Origin: Roseospira navarrensis
GTDB taxonomy: Bacteria; Pseudomonadota; Alphaproteobacteria; Rhodospirillales; Rhodospirillaceae
Length of the DNA stretch: 64,000 nt
Assembly: GCF_009601025.1 (NCBI RefSeq)
Contig: NZ_WIVE01000001.1
Location: 124,001-188,000 of the forward strand
Direction: 5' to 3'
The notes below the pieces were generated by a model. It was not told the DNA's origin and searched no databases. It saw only the letters and a program-made list of their open reading frames with translations. Within the stretch, counting starts at the first letter, position 1. Each line of letters starts with the position of its first letter. Shown piece by piece: positions 8,983 to 19,847 of the stretch. Made by a program: the position numbers and the translations under genes.

Positions 8983-9687
8983 TTGCCCGTGCCCGATCTG
9001 AGCGGCTTTGAAGGCCAGTTGGCCCTGGGACTGTGGATGACGGTGCGGCTCGCGCTGTCGTCCCTGGTCATCGGGCTCGTGCTGGGGCTGGCCGGGGCGG
9101 CGGCCATGTCGGCGCCGGTGGCCCCGCTGCGCTGGATCGCGCACGCCTACACCACCATCATCCGGGGTATTCCGGAACTGCTGGTGGTGCTGCTGATCTA
9201 CTTCGGGGCCTCCGTGGCGCTGATGAAGCTGGCGGCGCCCTTCGGGTATACCGGCTACATCGAACTCAGCCCCTTCATCGCGGGCTCGGTAGCCCTGGGC
9301 CTGACCTTCGGCGGTTATGCGTCCGAGGTGTTCCGGGGCGCCTTCCAGGCCGTGCCGCCGGGGCAGGCGGAAGCGGCCGTCGCCCTGGGCATGAGCCGCA
9401 CCCACATCTTTTTCCGCATCACCCTGCCGCAGGCGTGGCGGCTGGCCCTGCCGGGGCTGGGCAACCTGTTCCTGGTGCTGATGAAGGACACGGCGCTGGT
9501 CTCCGTCATCGGGCTTGAGGAGCTGATGCGCAAGACCCAGTTCGCCGTCGGCGCCACCAAGGAGCCGTTCACCTTCTACCTCGCCGCCGCGCTGATCTAT
9601 CTGGGGCTGACCATCGTCTCGATGGGTCTGCTGGCCTGGATGGAGAAGCGCGCCAATCGCGGCCTCGGCCGGGCGACGGCGTCATGA
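8983..9687 (+). CDS. Polar amino acid ABC transporter permease (HisQ/ArtQ type)
   Basis: A 234-residue inner-membrane permease with five predicted helices and the EAA loop EVFRGAFQAVPPGQAEAAVALGM, the contact for the ATPase encoded at 6979. Further family features are TIIRGIPELLVVLLIYFG and LMKDTALVSVIGLEELMRKTQ. I chose a TTG start at 8983 because AAGGA lies 4-5 bp upstream and the protein then begins LPVPDLSGFEGQLALG. A longer in-frame start at 8911 would translate the tail of a palindromic repeat. The gene overlaps the next permease by four bases (ATGA). Confidence 0.9.
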   Translation: MPVPDLSGFEGQLALGLWMTVRLALSSLVIGLVLGLAGAAAMSAPVAPLRWIAHAYTTIIRGIPELLVVLLIYFGASVALMKLAAPFGYTGYIELSPFIAGSVALGLTFGGYASEVFRGAFQAVPPGQAEAAVALGMSRTHIFFRITLPQAWRLALPGLGNLFLVLMKDTALVSVIGLEELMRKTQFAVGATKEPFTFYLAAALIYLGLTIVSMGLLAWMEKRANRGLGRATAS

Positions 9688-10412
9688 ACGTCGAGGTGAT
9701 GATCGAGGCTCTGCCCAAGCTGCTGGAGGGCGCCTGGCTGAGCCTGCAGCTTCTGTTCATCTCGGGCTTTTTCGGGGTCCTGATTGCCGTCCCGCTGGCG
9801 ATTGCGCGGGCGTCGCAAAATACGGCCGTGAAGGCGCTGCCCTACGCCTACATCTTCTTCTTCCGGGGCACGCCGCTGCTGGTGCAGCTTTTCTTGGTGT
9901 ATTACGGCCTCGCCCAGTTCGCGTTCATCACGGAGAACCCGATTCTGTGGCCGATCCTGCGCGAGCCCTATTGGTGCGCGATCATCACCTTCAGCCTGCA
10001 CACCGGGGCCTATATCGCCGAGATCCTGCGCGGCGCCATCCAGGCCGTGCCCCACGGCGAGATCGAGGCCGCGCGCGCGCTGGGCATGCGGCGCTCGACC
10101 ACCATGGGCCGGATCGTGCTGCCGTGCGCGGCGCGCATCGCCCTGCCGGCCTACGGCAACGAGTTGATCCTGATGCTCAAGGGCAGCGCCCTGGCCAGCA
10201 CCATCACCCTGCTGGACCTGACCGGCATGGCCCGGACCATCATCGCGCGCAACTACATGCCGCTGGAAACCTTCCTGATGGCCGGCGTGATCTACATGAC
10301 GATCACGTTCGTGCTGGTGCGCGGCCTGCGCTTCATCGAGCACCGGACCAGCGCCCACATGCGCCCCCGCCCCACCGGCCCCGCCGAGGGCAACCCGGCG
10401 GCGGCGGAGTAG
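9684..10412 (+). CDS. Polar amino acid ABC transporter permease (HisM/ArtM type)
   Basis: A 242-residue partner permease, starting inside the stop of the preceding gene (ATGA), which implies translational coupling. It has the family's IFFFRGTPLLVQLFLVYYG, the EAA loop EILRGAIQAVPHGEIEAARALGM and LKGSALASTITLLDLTGMA. With the ATPase, the binding protein and the first permease it completes a polar amino acid importer. A long palindromic element begins five bases after its stop. Confidence 0.93.
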   Translation: MNVEVMIEALPKLLEGAWLSLQLLFISGFFGVLIAVPLAIARASQNTAVKALPYAYIFFFRGTPLLVQLFLVYYGLAQFAFITENPILWPILREPYWCAIITFSLHTGAYIAEILRGAIQAVPHGEIEAARALGMRRSTTMGRIVLPCAARIALPAYGNELILMLKGSALASTITLLDLTGMARTIIARNYMPLETFLMAGVIYMTITFVLVRGLRFIEHRTSAHMRPRPTGPAEGNPAAAE

Positions 10413-10416
10413 GGGG

Positions 10417-10552
10417 CGTAGGGCGGCTTCGCCCCGGCCGTTTCCCTCAGGGAAACGCGGCGGGGCAAGCCGCCGTCGGCGGCACAGTCTGCGGCGGATT
10501 GGCGCCGCTGCGTTTCCGGTCCGGAAACGAGCGGCGTCGAATCCGCCCTACG
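10417..10552. repeat. 136-bp imperfect palindrome with CGTAGGGCGG / CCGCCCTACG ends
   Basis: The outer arms CGTAGGGCGG (10417-10426) and CCGCCCTACG (10543-10552) are exact complements. Inside are further stems: CGTTTCC...GGAAACG in both halves and GGGGC..GCCCC. No second copy is seen in this window. It directly abuts the truncated hicA remnant, so it may mark the junction of the deletion or insertion that removed the 5' part of hicA. Confidence 0.75.
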
Positions 10553-10564
10553 GCTTTTGGTTAA

Positions 10565-10687
10565 TTTCGACGGGCAGTGGGCGCTTCTGGTCGTATCCTG
10601 CTCCATAAGCCGCACCCGGGGTCCATCGTAAAGCGCTATGTCATCAACGCCGTGACCCGGCTCCTGATCGAGGAGGGCCTGCTATGA
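10565..10687 (+). pseudogene. 5'-truncated HicA-type toxin remnant
   Basis: A 40-codon open frame between an in-frame TAA (10562) and a TGA overlapping the hicB start. It encodes RILLHKPHPGSIVKRYVI and NAVTRLLIEEGLL, which match the C-terminal half of HicA toxins that pair with this kind of HicB (GR..+LH+PHP......V..VR.+L...G). Full HicA proteins are about 80 residues, so the N-terminal half, including the GSH-type catalytic segment, is missing. The only possible internal start is a GTG at 10577. The TGA/ATG overlap with hicB is the normal operon junction. Non-function is inferred from the missing half. Confidence 0.6.
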
Positions 10688-11046
10688 CCGCCGGACTGGA
10701 TCACGACGGGCTGTCGTGCAAGGGCTATGTCGGCTCGCTCGCCTACAGCGCCGAGGACGGCGTGTTCCACGGCCGGCTGGAGTTCATCCGCGATCTGGTG
10801 ACGTATGAGGGCACGGATGCCGCGAGCCTGCGCGCGGCGTTCGAGGGCGCCGTGGACGACTATCTGGCCCTGTGCGCGGAGGAGGGACGGGCGCCGGACA
10901 CGCCCTTCAAGGGCAGCTTCAACGTCCGCCCCGGTCCGGACCTGCACCGGCGCGCCATGCTGGCGGCGCGGCGCAAGGGGATCAGCCTCAACGTGCTGGT
11001 GCGGGACGCGCTCCGCGCCCATTTGGACCGTGAGGCCGACCGCTGA
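10684..11046 (+). CDS. hicB: HicB-family antitoxin
   Basis: A 120-residue protein. The N-terminal partial RNase H-like HicB fold reads YVGSLAYSAEDGVFHGRLEFI, then DAASLRAAFEGAVDDYLALCAEEG. The C-terminal ribbon-helix-helix (about residues 79-117) reads FKGSFNVRPGPDLHRRAML and ISLNVLVRDALRAHL. HicB normally neutralises HicA mRNA interferase and represses its own operon. Here hicA appears truncated, leaving HicB as an orphan antitoxin or free regulator. GAGGAGGG lies 8 bp before the ATG. It is convergent with ctaE (39 bp apart), with no obvious terminator between them. Confidence 0.88.
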   Translation: MTAGLDHDGLSCKGYVGSLAYSAEDGVFHGRLEFIRDLVTYEGTDAASLRAAFEGAVDDYLALCAEEGRAPDTPFKGSFNVRPGPDLHRRAMLAARRKGISLNVLVRDALRAHLDREADR

Positions 11047-11085
11047 GGGGGCTGACCGACCCGGCCCGCCTCAACGCGATCCCAT

Positions 11086-11898
11086 TCAAAGACTGACGTA
11101 GATATAGAACCAGCCGAACAGGAACAGCCAGACCACGTCCACGAAGTGCCAGTACCACTCGGCGGTTTGAAGCCCGAGGTGCTTCTCGGCGGTGAAGTGG
11201 CCCGACCGCGCCCGCATCAGGCAGACCAGCAGGAAGCACACGCCCACGAACACGTGGAAGCCGTGGAACCCGGTCGCCATGAAGAACACGGACGGATAGA
11301 TGCCGTCCGTGAACGAAAAGGCGGCGTGGCCGTATTCCGTCACCTGGAGCACCAGGAACAGCGCGCCGAGGGCGACCGTCAGCCACAGGCCGCGCACCAG
11401 CCGCCGGCGGTTGCCGGTCTCCAGGCCGCCCCGGCCCCACATCAGGGTCGCGCCGGAACTCACCAGGATCAGCGTGTTGACCAACGGCAGACCCCACGGG
11501 TCGAAGACGTGCAGGTCGGCGGGCGGCCAGGCCTCGACCACCGGGCTGAACAGAAAGGCGTTGTGGAAGTAGGCCCAGAAGAAGGCGACGAAGAACATCA
11601 CCTCGGAGATGATGAACAGCCCCATGCCGATGCGCAGGCCGCCCATCACCCGGCGGGTGTGGTTGGTGCCGGTGCGGGATTCGCGCACCACGTCCTGCCA
11701 CCACAGCGCCATGGTCAGCAGCACCAGGACCGCGCCGCCGATCATGATCCACGGCGCGCCGCCGTGCATGAGCTGGATGGCGCCGTAGGCCAGCACGAAG
11801 GCGCCGGCGGCGCCCAGCAGAGGCCAGGGGCTGGGGTCCACGATGTGGAACGGGTGGCCGCGTTTGTCGTGGGTGTCGGCGTCGGGTGTCGCGGTCAT
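11086..11898 (-). CDS. ctaE: Cytochrome c oxidase subunit III
   Basis: A 270-residue, seven-helix subunit III of aa3-type cytochrome c oxidase. Diagnostic segments are HPFHIVDPSPWPL, the glutamate-bearing MGLFIISEVMFFVAFFWAY, EAWPPADLHVFDPWGLPL, TEYGHAAFSFTDGIYPSVFF and the terminal EWYWHFVDVVWLFLFGWFY. The ATG at 11898 follows GGAGGAC closely; an upstream in-frame ATG would add 12 unlikely residues. It is the last gene of the minus-strand run ctaC-ctaD-ctaG-ctaE, 29 bp after ctaG. It stabilises the binuclear-centre subunit and may form an oxygen-access path (known for the family). Confidence 0.97.
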   Translation of the reverse strand: MTATPDADTHDKRGHPFHIVDPSPWPLLGAAGAFVLAYGAIQLMHGGAPWIMIGGAVLVLLTMALWWQDVVRESRTGTNHTRRVMGGLRIGMGLFIISEVMFFVAFFWAYFHNAFLFSPVVEAWPPADLHVFDPWGLPLVNTLILVSSGATLMWGRGGLETGNRRRLVRGLWLTVALGALFLVLQVTEYGHAAFSFTDGIYPSVFFMATGFHGFHVFVGVCFLLVCLMRARSGHFTAEKHLGLQTAEWYWHFVDVVWLFLFGWFYIYVSL

Positions 11899-11927
11899 GG
11901 GTCGTCCTCCGCGCGGATGGGCCGGGA

Positions 11928-15041
<3,114 letters not shown>

Positions 15042-15443
15042 CGGATATCCCCCTCTTGTCTTGGCCGCGCGCGACCGACGGACCGGATCACGTGCGGGTC
15101 ATTCCGTGGCCATCATGACCGCCGGACTATTATCCGACAAGACGACGGGGATATTTTTCGGGGCGGCGGTCCGCCATCGCATGGAAACCATCGCATCGCG
15201 CGCTTTTTATTTTGAGAAAAGCAGCCGAAACGCGCTTTCTCCGCGTCGACCCAGGGATACTCGGCGGCAAAATTATCCGTTGTTTTCATATGGATTTCGG
15301 ATCCTGCCCATTGGATGGGGACTCGAGCCCGAGTCGCCCACCCGTTCGAACAGGCCCGGATGCGGAGTCGGGTGGTCGTCCGCCCCAGCGCCGTGCTAGG
15401 GTACGCGCCTGTTTCGTGACGCCGCCGCACAGGAGGACCCACC
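15042..15443. other. 402-bp divergent spacer upstream of ctaC and the maturation genes
   Basis: The region between ctaC and the 33-codon gene is clearly less GC-rich than its neighbours between about 15125 and 15300, with runs such as GATATTTTTC, CTTTTTATTTTGAG and AAAATTATCC. It is therefore the likely promoter region for both transcription units. I found no certain -35/-10 pair and no tRNA despite a GTTCGAAC near 15343. No longer coding sequence is supported. Confidence 0.5.
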
Positions 15444-15545
15444 ATGACCCGTCCGAGCAACCGGACCCTCGCCCTGCTGCTGGTGGCGGCCGGCCTCTTC
15501 GCCTACCTGTCGATGGTGGGCAAGATCGTCGCGTTTGGCTTCTAA
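15444..15545 (+). CDS. 33-residue single-span membrane peptide in the oxidase-maturation cluster
   Basis: A very short gene with an exemplary ribosome-binding site: AGGAGG at 15431-15436, 7 bp before the ATG. The product starts MTRPSNRTLALLLVAAG and continues LFAYLSMVGKIVAFGF, giving a basic N-terminus followed by one hydrophobic helix. I do not recognise the family. Its place directly ahead of DUF420, ctaB and ctaA and opposite ctaC suggests a role in oxidase assembly; small single-span proteins are common near ctaB/ctaG in relatives. That role is inference from position. A 124-bp palindromic repeat separates it from the next gene. Confidence 0.6.
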   Translation: MTRPSNRTLALLLVAAGLFAYLSMVGKIVAFGF

Positions 15546-15552
15546 GTCCCGA

Positions 15553-15676
15553 CGGCCTCTGACGATGGCTGTTGGAGTCCGTGGCCGGCCCTCTCCCCCA
15601 CCCGGCCCCCAACGAGAGTATCCTATAGGTGGCCGGGTGGGGGAGGGCCGGTGCCGAAGAGGCGGATGAGTCACAC
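15553..15676. repeat. 124-bp palindromic intergenic repeat, copy 2 (first copy at 2070-2195)
   Basis: In the same orientation as the copy 13.5 kb upstream, it shares CGGCCTCTG at its start, GTTGGAGTCC, GGCCGGCCCTCTCCCCCACC, AGTATCCT and the terminal GCGGATGAGTCACAC. Loop sequences differ while the arms are kept, including paired changes, as expected for a folded element. It lies between the 33-residue peptide gene and the DUF420 gene. Confidence 0.85.
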
Positions 15677-15706
15677 GCATCCGCCATTCGTAAGAGAGCG
15701 CCCATC

Positions 15707-16147
15707 ATGGACACCGCCAGCATCCTGCCGCACGTCAACGCCGGGCTGAATGCCCTGGCCACGGCCTTACTGACGGCCGGACTGGTGTTCATCCGCGCCG
15801 GCCGGAAGGACGCGCACCGCGCCGCCATGATCGGCGCCGTGCTGGCCTCGGCGGCGTTTCTGGTGAGCTACCTCGTGTACCACTACACCGCGCCCATGCT
15901 GGCCTTCCCGCTGCACGGGCCGATCCGGCCGGTCTACTACACCCTCCTGACCGGGCACGTGATCCTGGCCATGGTGATCGTCCCCCTGGTGCCGATCACG
16001 CTGGTGCGGGCCCTGCGCGGCCGCTTCGATCGGCACCGGGCCATCGCCCGCTGGACCCTGCCGATCTGGCTGGTCGTCTCCGTCAGCGGGGTGCTGGTCT
16101 ACCTGATGCTCTACCAGCTCCCCGCCGTCTGGCCGGGGCCGGTCTGA
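15707..16147 (+). CDS. DUF420 (CtaM-like) membrane protein, oxidase maturation
   Basis: A 146-residue integral membrane protein with four helices. Conserved histidines occur near membrane boundaries: ASILPHVNAGLNALATALL, YLVYHYTAPMLAFPLHGPI, VYYTLLTGHVILAM and RHRAIARWTLPIWL. This pattern belongs to DUF420, the family of Staphylococcus CtaM, which is needed for haem A-type oxidase maturation. Here it precedes ctaB and ctaA, so the same job is likely. Start: ATG at 15707, just past the palindromic repeat; a longer frame from 15629 would translate the repeat itself. A 250-bp hairpin-rich spacer follows. Confidence 0.88.
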   Translation: MDTASILPHVNAGLNALATALLTAGLVFIRAGRKDAHRAAMIGAVLASAAFLVSYLVYHYTAPMLAFPLHGPIRPVYYTLLTGHVILAMVIVPLVPITLVRALRGRFDRHRAIARWTLPIWLVVSVSGVLVYLMLYQLPAVWPGPV

Positions 16148-16274
16148 TCCCACCCCTTCCCCCGGCAAAATACCACCCGAAAGGTTAGGGTTCTTTTCCC
16201 GACTTTTCCGGTGGAGTATTTTTGGACCGGCTCCGGACCAAAGCCGGCCGGTGCCTAAGCTAAACGATTACCGT

Positions 16275-16369
16275 CCGCCGAAAAGGTGAGCCTTTTCGGC
16301 GGCCGGCCCGACTGGGCCGGCGCCGCGAAGCGGCGGAGGCAATGAACCGGACGAGTCCGGTTCATTGCC
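16275..16369. repeat. Array of four consecutive hairpins upstream of ctaB
   Basis: Four perfect or near-perfect palindromes lie in a row: CCGCCGAAAAGG/CCTTTTCGGCGG (16275-16302), GCCGGCCC/GGGCCGGC just after it, CCGC/GCGG around 16322-16335, and GGCAATGAACCGGAC with its complement (16338-16369). The last is a 32-bp palindrome with a close copy at 39721-39752. They sit 28 bp before the ctaB start and could control mRNA end formation or be a composite repeat. Confidence 0.75.
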
Positions 16370-16397
16370 GAAAAGCATCAAAGGGAGGGGGACCGCC

Positions 16398-17270
16398 ATG
16401 ACGCTCGCCAACTATGTGGAGCTGTGCAAGGTCCGCATCGCCGTCATCATCGCGCTGACGGCGGTGATCGGCTATGCGGCCATGGCCGAGACGCTGGACG
16501 GCCCGACCCTGGCGGTTCTGACCCTGGTCATGGTGCTGGGCTCGGCCAGTTCGTCGGTGTTCAACCACGTCTGGGACCGGGACATCGACGCGCTGATGAA
16601 GCGCACCCGCCGTCGTCCCCTCGTGGACGCCAGCGCGGCCGACCGCCGCCGCGCCCTGATCTTCGCCGCCCTGCTGCTGACCGCCGGGGTGGGGCTGGCC
16701 GCCGTGGCGCTCAACTGGTTGGTGGCCGCGCATCTGTTCCTGGGGGCCTTCGTCTATGCCGTGGTCTACACGGTGTGGCTGAAGCGGCGCACGTGGTGGA
16801 ACATCGTCGTCGGTGGGGCCGCCGGCTCGTTCGCCGTGCTGGCTGGGGCGGCGGCCGTGGACCCGGGCCTGTGGGGGCTGCCGCTCTTGATGGCGGTGAT
16901 CCTGTTCCTGTGGACGCCGCCCCACTTCTGGGCGCTGGCGCTGCTGCTGAAGGACGACTACCGCGCCGCCAACATCCCCATGCTGCCGGCCGTGGTCGGC
17001 CCCCGCCGCTCCGCCGAGGCGATCCTTCTGAACGCCGCCCTGCTGGTGGGCGCGGCCCTGCTGCCCTGGATCCTGGGGGCCCTGGGCACGCTGTACGGCG
17101 TGGTCAGTCTGGCGTTCGGCCTGCGCTACCTGCTTGTGAACTGGCGCCTTCTTCAGGACCCCGAGGACCGCACCCGCGCCCGGCACAGCTTCTTCGGCTC
17201 CATGGTGTATCTGATGGGGGTGTTCCTGGCGGTGCTGCTGGACCGCCACCTGCCCGGGTTCTGGAACTGA
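16398..17270 (+). CDS. ctaB: Protohaem IX farnesyltransferase (haem O synthase)
   Basis: A 290-residue UbiA-superfamily prenyltransferase that adds a farnesyl group to haem B to make haem O. The two polyprenyl-diphosphate/Mg2+ motifs are visible: NHVWDRDIDALMKRTRRRPL (first Asp-rich motif) and KRRTWWNIVVGGAAGS with the following loop. FLWTPPHFWALALLLKDDY with YRAANIPMLP is diagnostic for CtaB/CyoE. Nine hydrophobic segments are expected. The ATG at 16398 follows AGGGAGGGG. ctaA begins 4 bp after its stop, so haem O is made and consumed by neighbouring gene products. Confidence 0.96.
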   Translation: MTLANYVELCKVRIAVIIALTAVIGYAAMAETLDGPTLAVLTLVMVLGSASSSVFNHVWDRDIDALMKRTRRRPLVDASAADRRRALIFAALLLTAGVGLAAVALNWLVAAHLFLGAFVYAVVYTVWLKRRTWWNIVVGGAAGSFAVLAGAAAVDPGLWGLPLLMAVILFLWTPPHFWALALLLKDDYRAANIPMLPAVVGPRRSAEAILLNAALLVGAALLPWILGALGTLYGVVSLAFGLRYLLVNWRLLQDPEDRTRARHSFFGSMVYLMGVFLAVLLDRHLPGFWN

Positions 17271-17274
17271 CGGC

Positions 17275-18375
17275 GTGACGGTCTCGGCCGCCCTGGGCGA
17301 CTCCAGGCGAAGCCGGCTGCGGTCGGGACCGCGCCCCCGCGCCGTCGGCCTGTGGCTGCTGGGCTGTGCCGGACTGGTGGGGGGCATGGTGCTGCTGGGC
17401 GGGCTGACCCGCCTGACCGAGTCCGGCCTGTCCATCGTGGACTGGCGGCCGGTCACCGGCCTGCTGCCGCCCCTGACCGAGGCCGAGTGGCAGGCCCGGT
17501 TCCTGGCCTATCAGGACTCGCCGCAGTTCCGGCAGGTCAACAGCGCGATGACCCTGGACGGGTTCAAGGGCATCTTCTGGCTGGAGTACCTGCACCGCCT
17601 GCTGGGGCGGCTGATCGGGCTTGCGTTCCTGTTGCCGCTGGTGTGGTTCTGGGTCCGGGGCACCATCCCCAAGGGCTACCATGCGAAGCTCGTCGGGCTG
17701 TTCGTGCTGGGCGGGCTGCAGGGCCTGATGGGCTGGCTGATGGTGCAGAGCGGCCTTGTGGACCGCCCCCACGTCAGTCACCTGCGGCTGGCTGCCCACA
17801 TGGGGCTGGCGGTGGTCATCCTCGCCGCCCTGCTGTGGGTGGCGCTGGACCTGCTGCGCGGTCCCCCGGAGAGCACCGAGGCGGCGCACCCGTCCCTGGC
17901 CGGCACGCGGCGGCTGGCGCGACTCGCGCTGGCCCTGACGGGGGTCACCATCCTGGCCGGGGCCCTGGTCGCCGGGCTGGATGCCGGCCTGAGCTTCAAC
18001 ACCTTTCCCCTGATGGCCGGGCAGTGGATTCCGGACGGCCTGGGTCACCTGGAGCCCTGGTGGCGCAACGCCCTGGACAATGTCATTGCCGTGCAGTGGC
18101 AACACCGCTGGCTCGCCATCGTGACCGTGGCCCTGGTTCTTGGGGTCGCGTGGCAGGGGCTGCGCACGCCGCTGCAGGGCGCCGACCGCTGGCCGTTCCG
18201 CCTGTTGCCGGTGGCCGCGCTGGGACAGGCGGCGCTGGGCGTCTCCACCCTGCTGCTGGCGGTGCCCATCCCCCTGGCCGTGGCCCACCAGGGCGGCGCG
18301 CTGGCAATCACCACACTCCTGGTGTGGGCGCTTCACGTGACGCGCGATGCTGCGGCGCACAAGCCGCATCGGTAG
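17275..18375 (+). CDS. ctaA: Haem A synthase (CtaA/Cox15, type 2)
   Basis: A 366-residue, eight-helix monooxygenase converting haem O to haem A for the aa3 oxidase. Conserved segments are GGLTRLTESGLSIVDWRPVTG, GIFWLEYLHRLLGRLIG (haem-ligand His), SHLRLAAHMGLAV, GLDAGLSFNTFPLM and VQWQHRWLAI, plus VAHQGGALA (second haem His). The N-terminal half lacks the paired cysteines of the short Bacillus type, matching the long alphaproteobacterial and mitochondrial type. Starts with GTG 4 bp after ctaB. The next gene is 146 bp downstream and functionally unrelated. Confidence 0.96.
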   Translation: MTVSAALGDSRRSRLRSGPRPRAVGLWLLGCAGLVGGMVLLGGLTRLTESGLSIVDWRPVTGLLPPLTEAEWQARFLAYQDSPQFRQVNSAMTLDGFKGIFWLEYLHRLLGRLIGLAFLLPLVWFWVRGTIPKGYHAKLVGLFVLGGLQGLMGWLMVQSGLVDRPHVSHLRLAAHMGLAVVILAALLWVALDLLRGPPESTEAAHPSLAGTRRLARLALALTGVTILAGALVAGLDAGLSFNTFPLMAGQWIPDGLGHLEPWWRNALDNVIAVQWQHRWLAIVTVALVLGVAWQGLRTPLQGADRWPFRLLPVAALGQAALGVSTLLLAVPIPLAVAHQGGALAITTLLVWALHVTRDAAAHKPHR

Positions 18376-18521
18376 GAGCCGCGCCCCCTGTTCCCGACTC
18401 CGTTCCCCACCCTTGGCGTCAGATTCCCCTTGCGGGATCGTTCCGGGCCTACAAAGCTTCCGGGGTCGGTCGTGCGCACACGTCCGAGTTCGCACCCTAT
18501 TTCCCCGGGAGCCTGCATCCA

Positions 18522-19826
18522 GTGACTGCGCGGACCCCTCATCCCCCCTCGCTCTGGGCGGCCGTCAGCCCGCCCACACCGGAGCGCCCGCCGCTGACCG
18601 GCGACGCCACGGCGGACGTGGCCATCGTCGGCGCCGGCTTCACCGGGCTGTCCACGGCGCTCGCCCTGGCCGCGCGCGGGGTCCGTCCGGTGGTGCTGGA
18701 GGCGGCGGCGGTGGGATGGGGCGGATCGGGGCGCAACAACGGGCAGGTGATCCCGGTGCTCTCCAAGGCCGAGCCCGACGAGCTGGAGGCCCGCTTCGGC
18801 GAGACCGGGGAACGCCTCGTGGCCCTGATCCGCGACAGTGCGAGCATCCTGTTCGATCTGGTGCGCGCCGAGGGCATCGAGGCCGAGGCCGAGCAGACCG
18901 GCTGGGTCCAGCCCGCCCACGCGCCGGACCGGGTGCGGGTCTCGGCGGCGCGGGTGGAGGCCTGGGCGAAGCGGGGCGCGCCCGCGCAAATGCTGGACCG
19001 GGAGGAAACCACTGCGCTGATGGGCTCCTCTTATTGGCACGGCGCCATGCTCAATCCCACCGGCGGGTCGATCAATCCGCTGAGGCTGGCGCAGGGCATG
19101 GCGGCGGCGGCGGAGCGCCACGGGGCCACCGTCCATGAGGACACGCCCGTCAGCCGCCTGGAGCGCGCGGGCGACGGCTGGCGGCTGGAAACCCCGACCG
19201 GCCGCCTGACGGCGCGCGCAGTGCTGCTGGCCACCAACGCCTATACCGATGCGCATGCGCCGGGGCTGGCCCGGCGGCTGGCCCGCACGGTGGTGCCCGT
19301 GCCGTCCTGGCAGATGGCGACCGAGCCCCTGCCGGACGCCGTGGCGAAGACCGTCACGCCCGGGCGTCACGCCGTCTCCGACACCCGGGGCGATCTGCAC
19401 TTTTTCCGCCTGGATGCCCGCAACCGGCTGGTCACGGGCGGCGCCCTGGTCACGAAAGTCAACGGAACCGAGCGGATCCGGCGGCTGGCGACGGCGCGGG
19501 TGGCCCGCATGTTCCCCCAGATCGGGCCGGTCGGGTTCACGCACATCTGGAACGGGGATATCGGCATCACCTGGGACCGCATGCCCCATGTCCACCGCCT
19601 CGGCCCCGGTCTGTGGACCTGGATCGGCTGCAACGGGCGCGGGGTGGCGCTGTCGGTGGCGCTCGGCCCGCAACTGGCCGCCGCCCTGCTGGGTGACCGC
19701 GAGGGCGCGGCCGCGCTGCCCGTGACCGACGTTCATCCCATCCCCGGCCATGCCCTCGGCCGGCGGCTGGCCACCCTCATGCTGCCGGTCTACCGCCGCC
19801 GCGACCGGCGGCCGCTGCCGGCCTGA
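18522..19826 (+). CDS. FAD-dependent amine/amino acid oxidase (DAO family, PuuB-like)
   Basis: A 434-residue flavoenzyme of the DAO fold. The N-terminal dinucleotide motif is DVAIVGAGFTGLSTALALA, with GWGGSGRNNGQVIPVLSKAE for FAD contacts and the C-terminal GWIGCNGRGVALSVALGPQL. This layout matches gamma-glutamylputrescine oxidase-type proteins (PuuB/OrdL), which oxidise secondary or primary amines with oxygen to an aldehyde. The real substrate is unknown. Starts with GTG at 18522 after a GGGAG motif. It lies ahead of an ATC-hydrolase-like gene (21 bp) and a Liv-type transporter, suggesting uptake and oxidation of one nitrogen compound; this link is inference. Confidence 0.85.
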   Translation: MTARTPHPPSLWAAVSPPTPERPPLTGDATADVAIVGAGFTGLSTALALAARGVRPVVLEAAAVGWGGSGRNNGQVIPVLSKAEPDELEARFGETGERLVALIRDSASILFDLVRAEGIEAEAEQTGWVQPAHAPDRVRVSAARVEAWAKRGAPAQMLDREETTALMGSSYWHGAMLNPTGGSINPLRLAQGMAAAAERHGATVHEDTPVSRLERAGDGWRLETPTGRLTARAVLLATNAYTDAHAPGLARRLARTVVPVPSWQMATEPLPDAVAKTVTPGRHAVSDTRGDLHFFRLDARNRLVTGGALVTKVNGTERIRRLATARVARMFPQIGPVGFTHIWNGDIGITWDRMPHVHRLGPGLWTWIGCNGRGVALSVALGPQLAAALLGDREGAAALPVTDVHPIPGHALGRRLATLMLPVYRRRDRRPLPA

Positions 19827-19847
19827 CCCCGTACCGGAGACGTCCCC

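Noticed and set aside
15335-15370. GTTCGAAC as a tRNA fragment or attachment site
   Set aside because: No cloverleaf could be drawn on either strand and no integrase or direct repeat is nearby.
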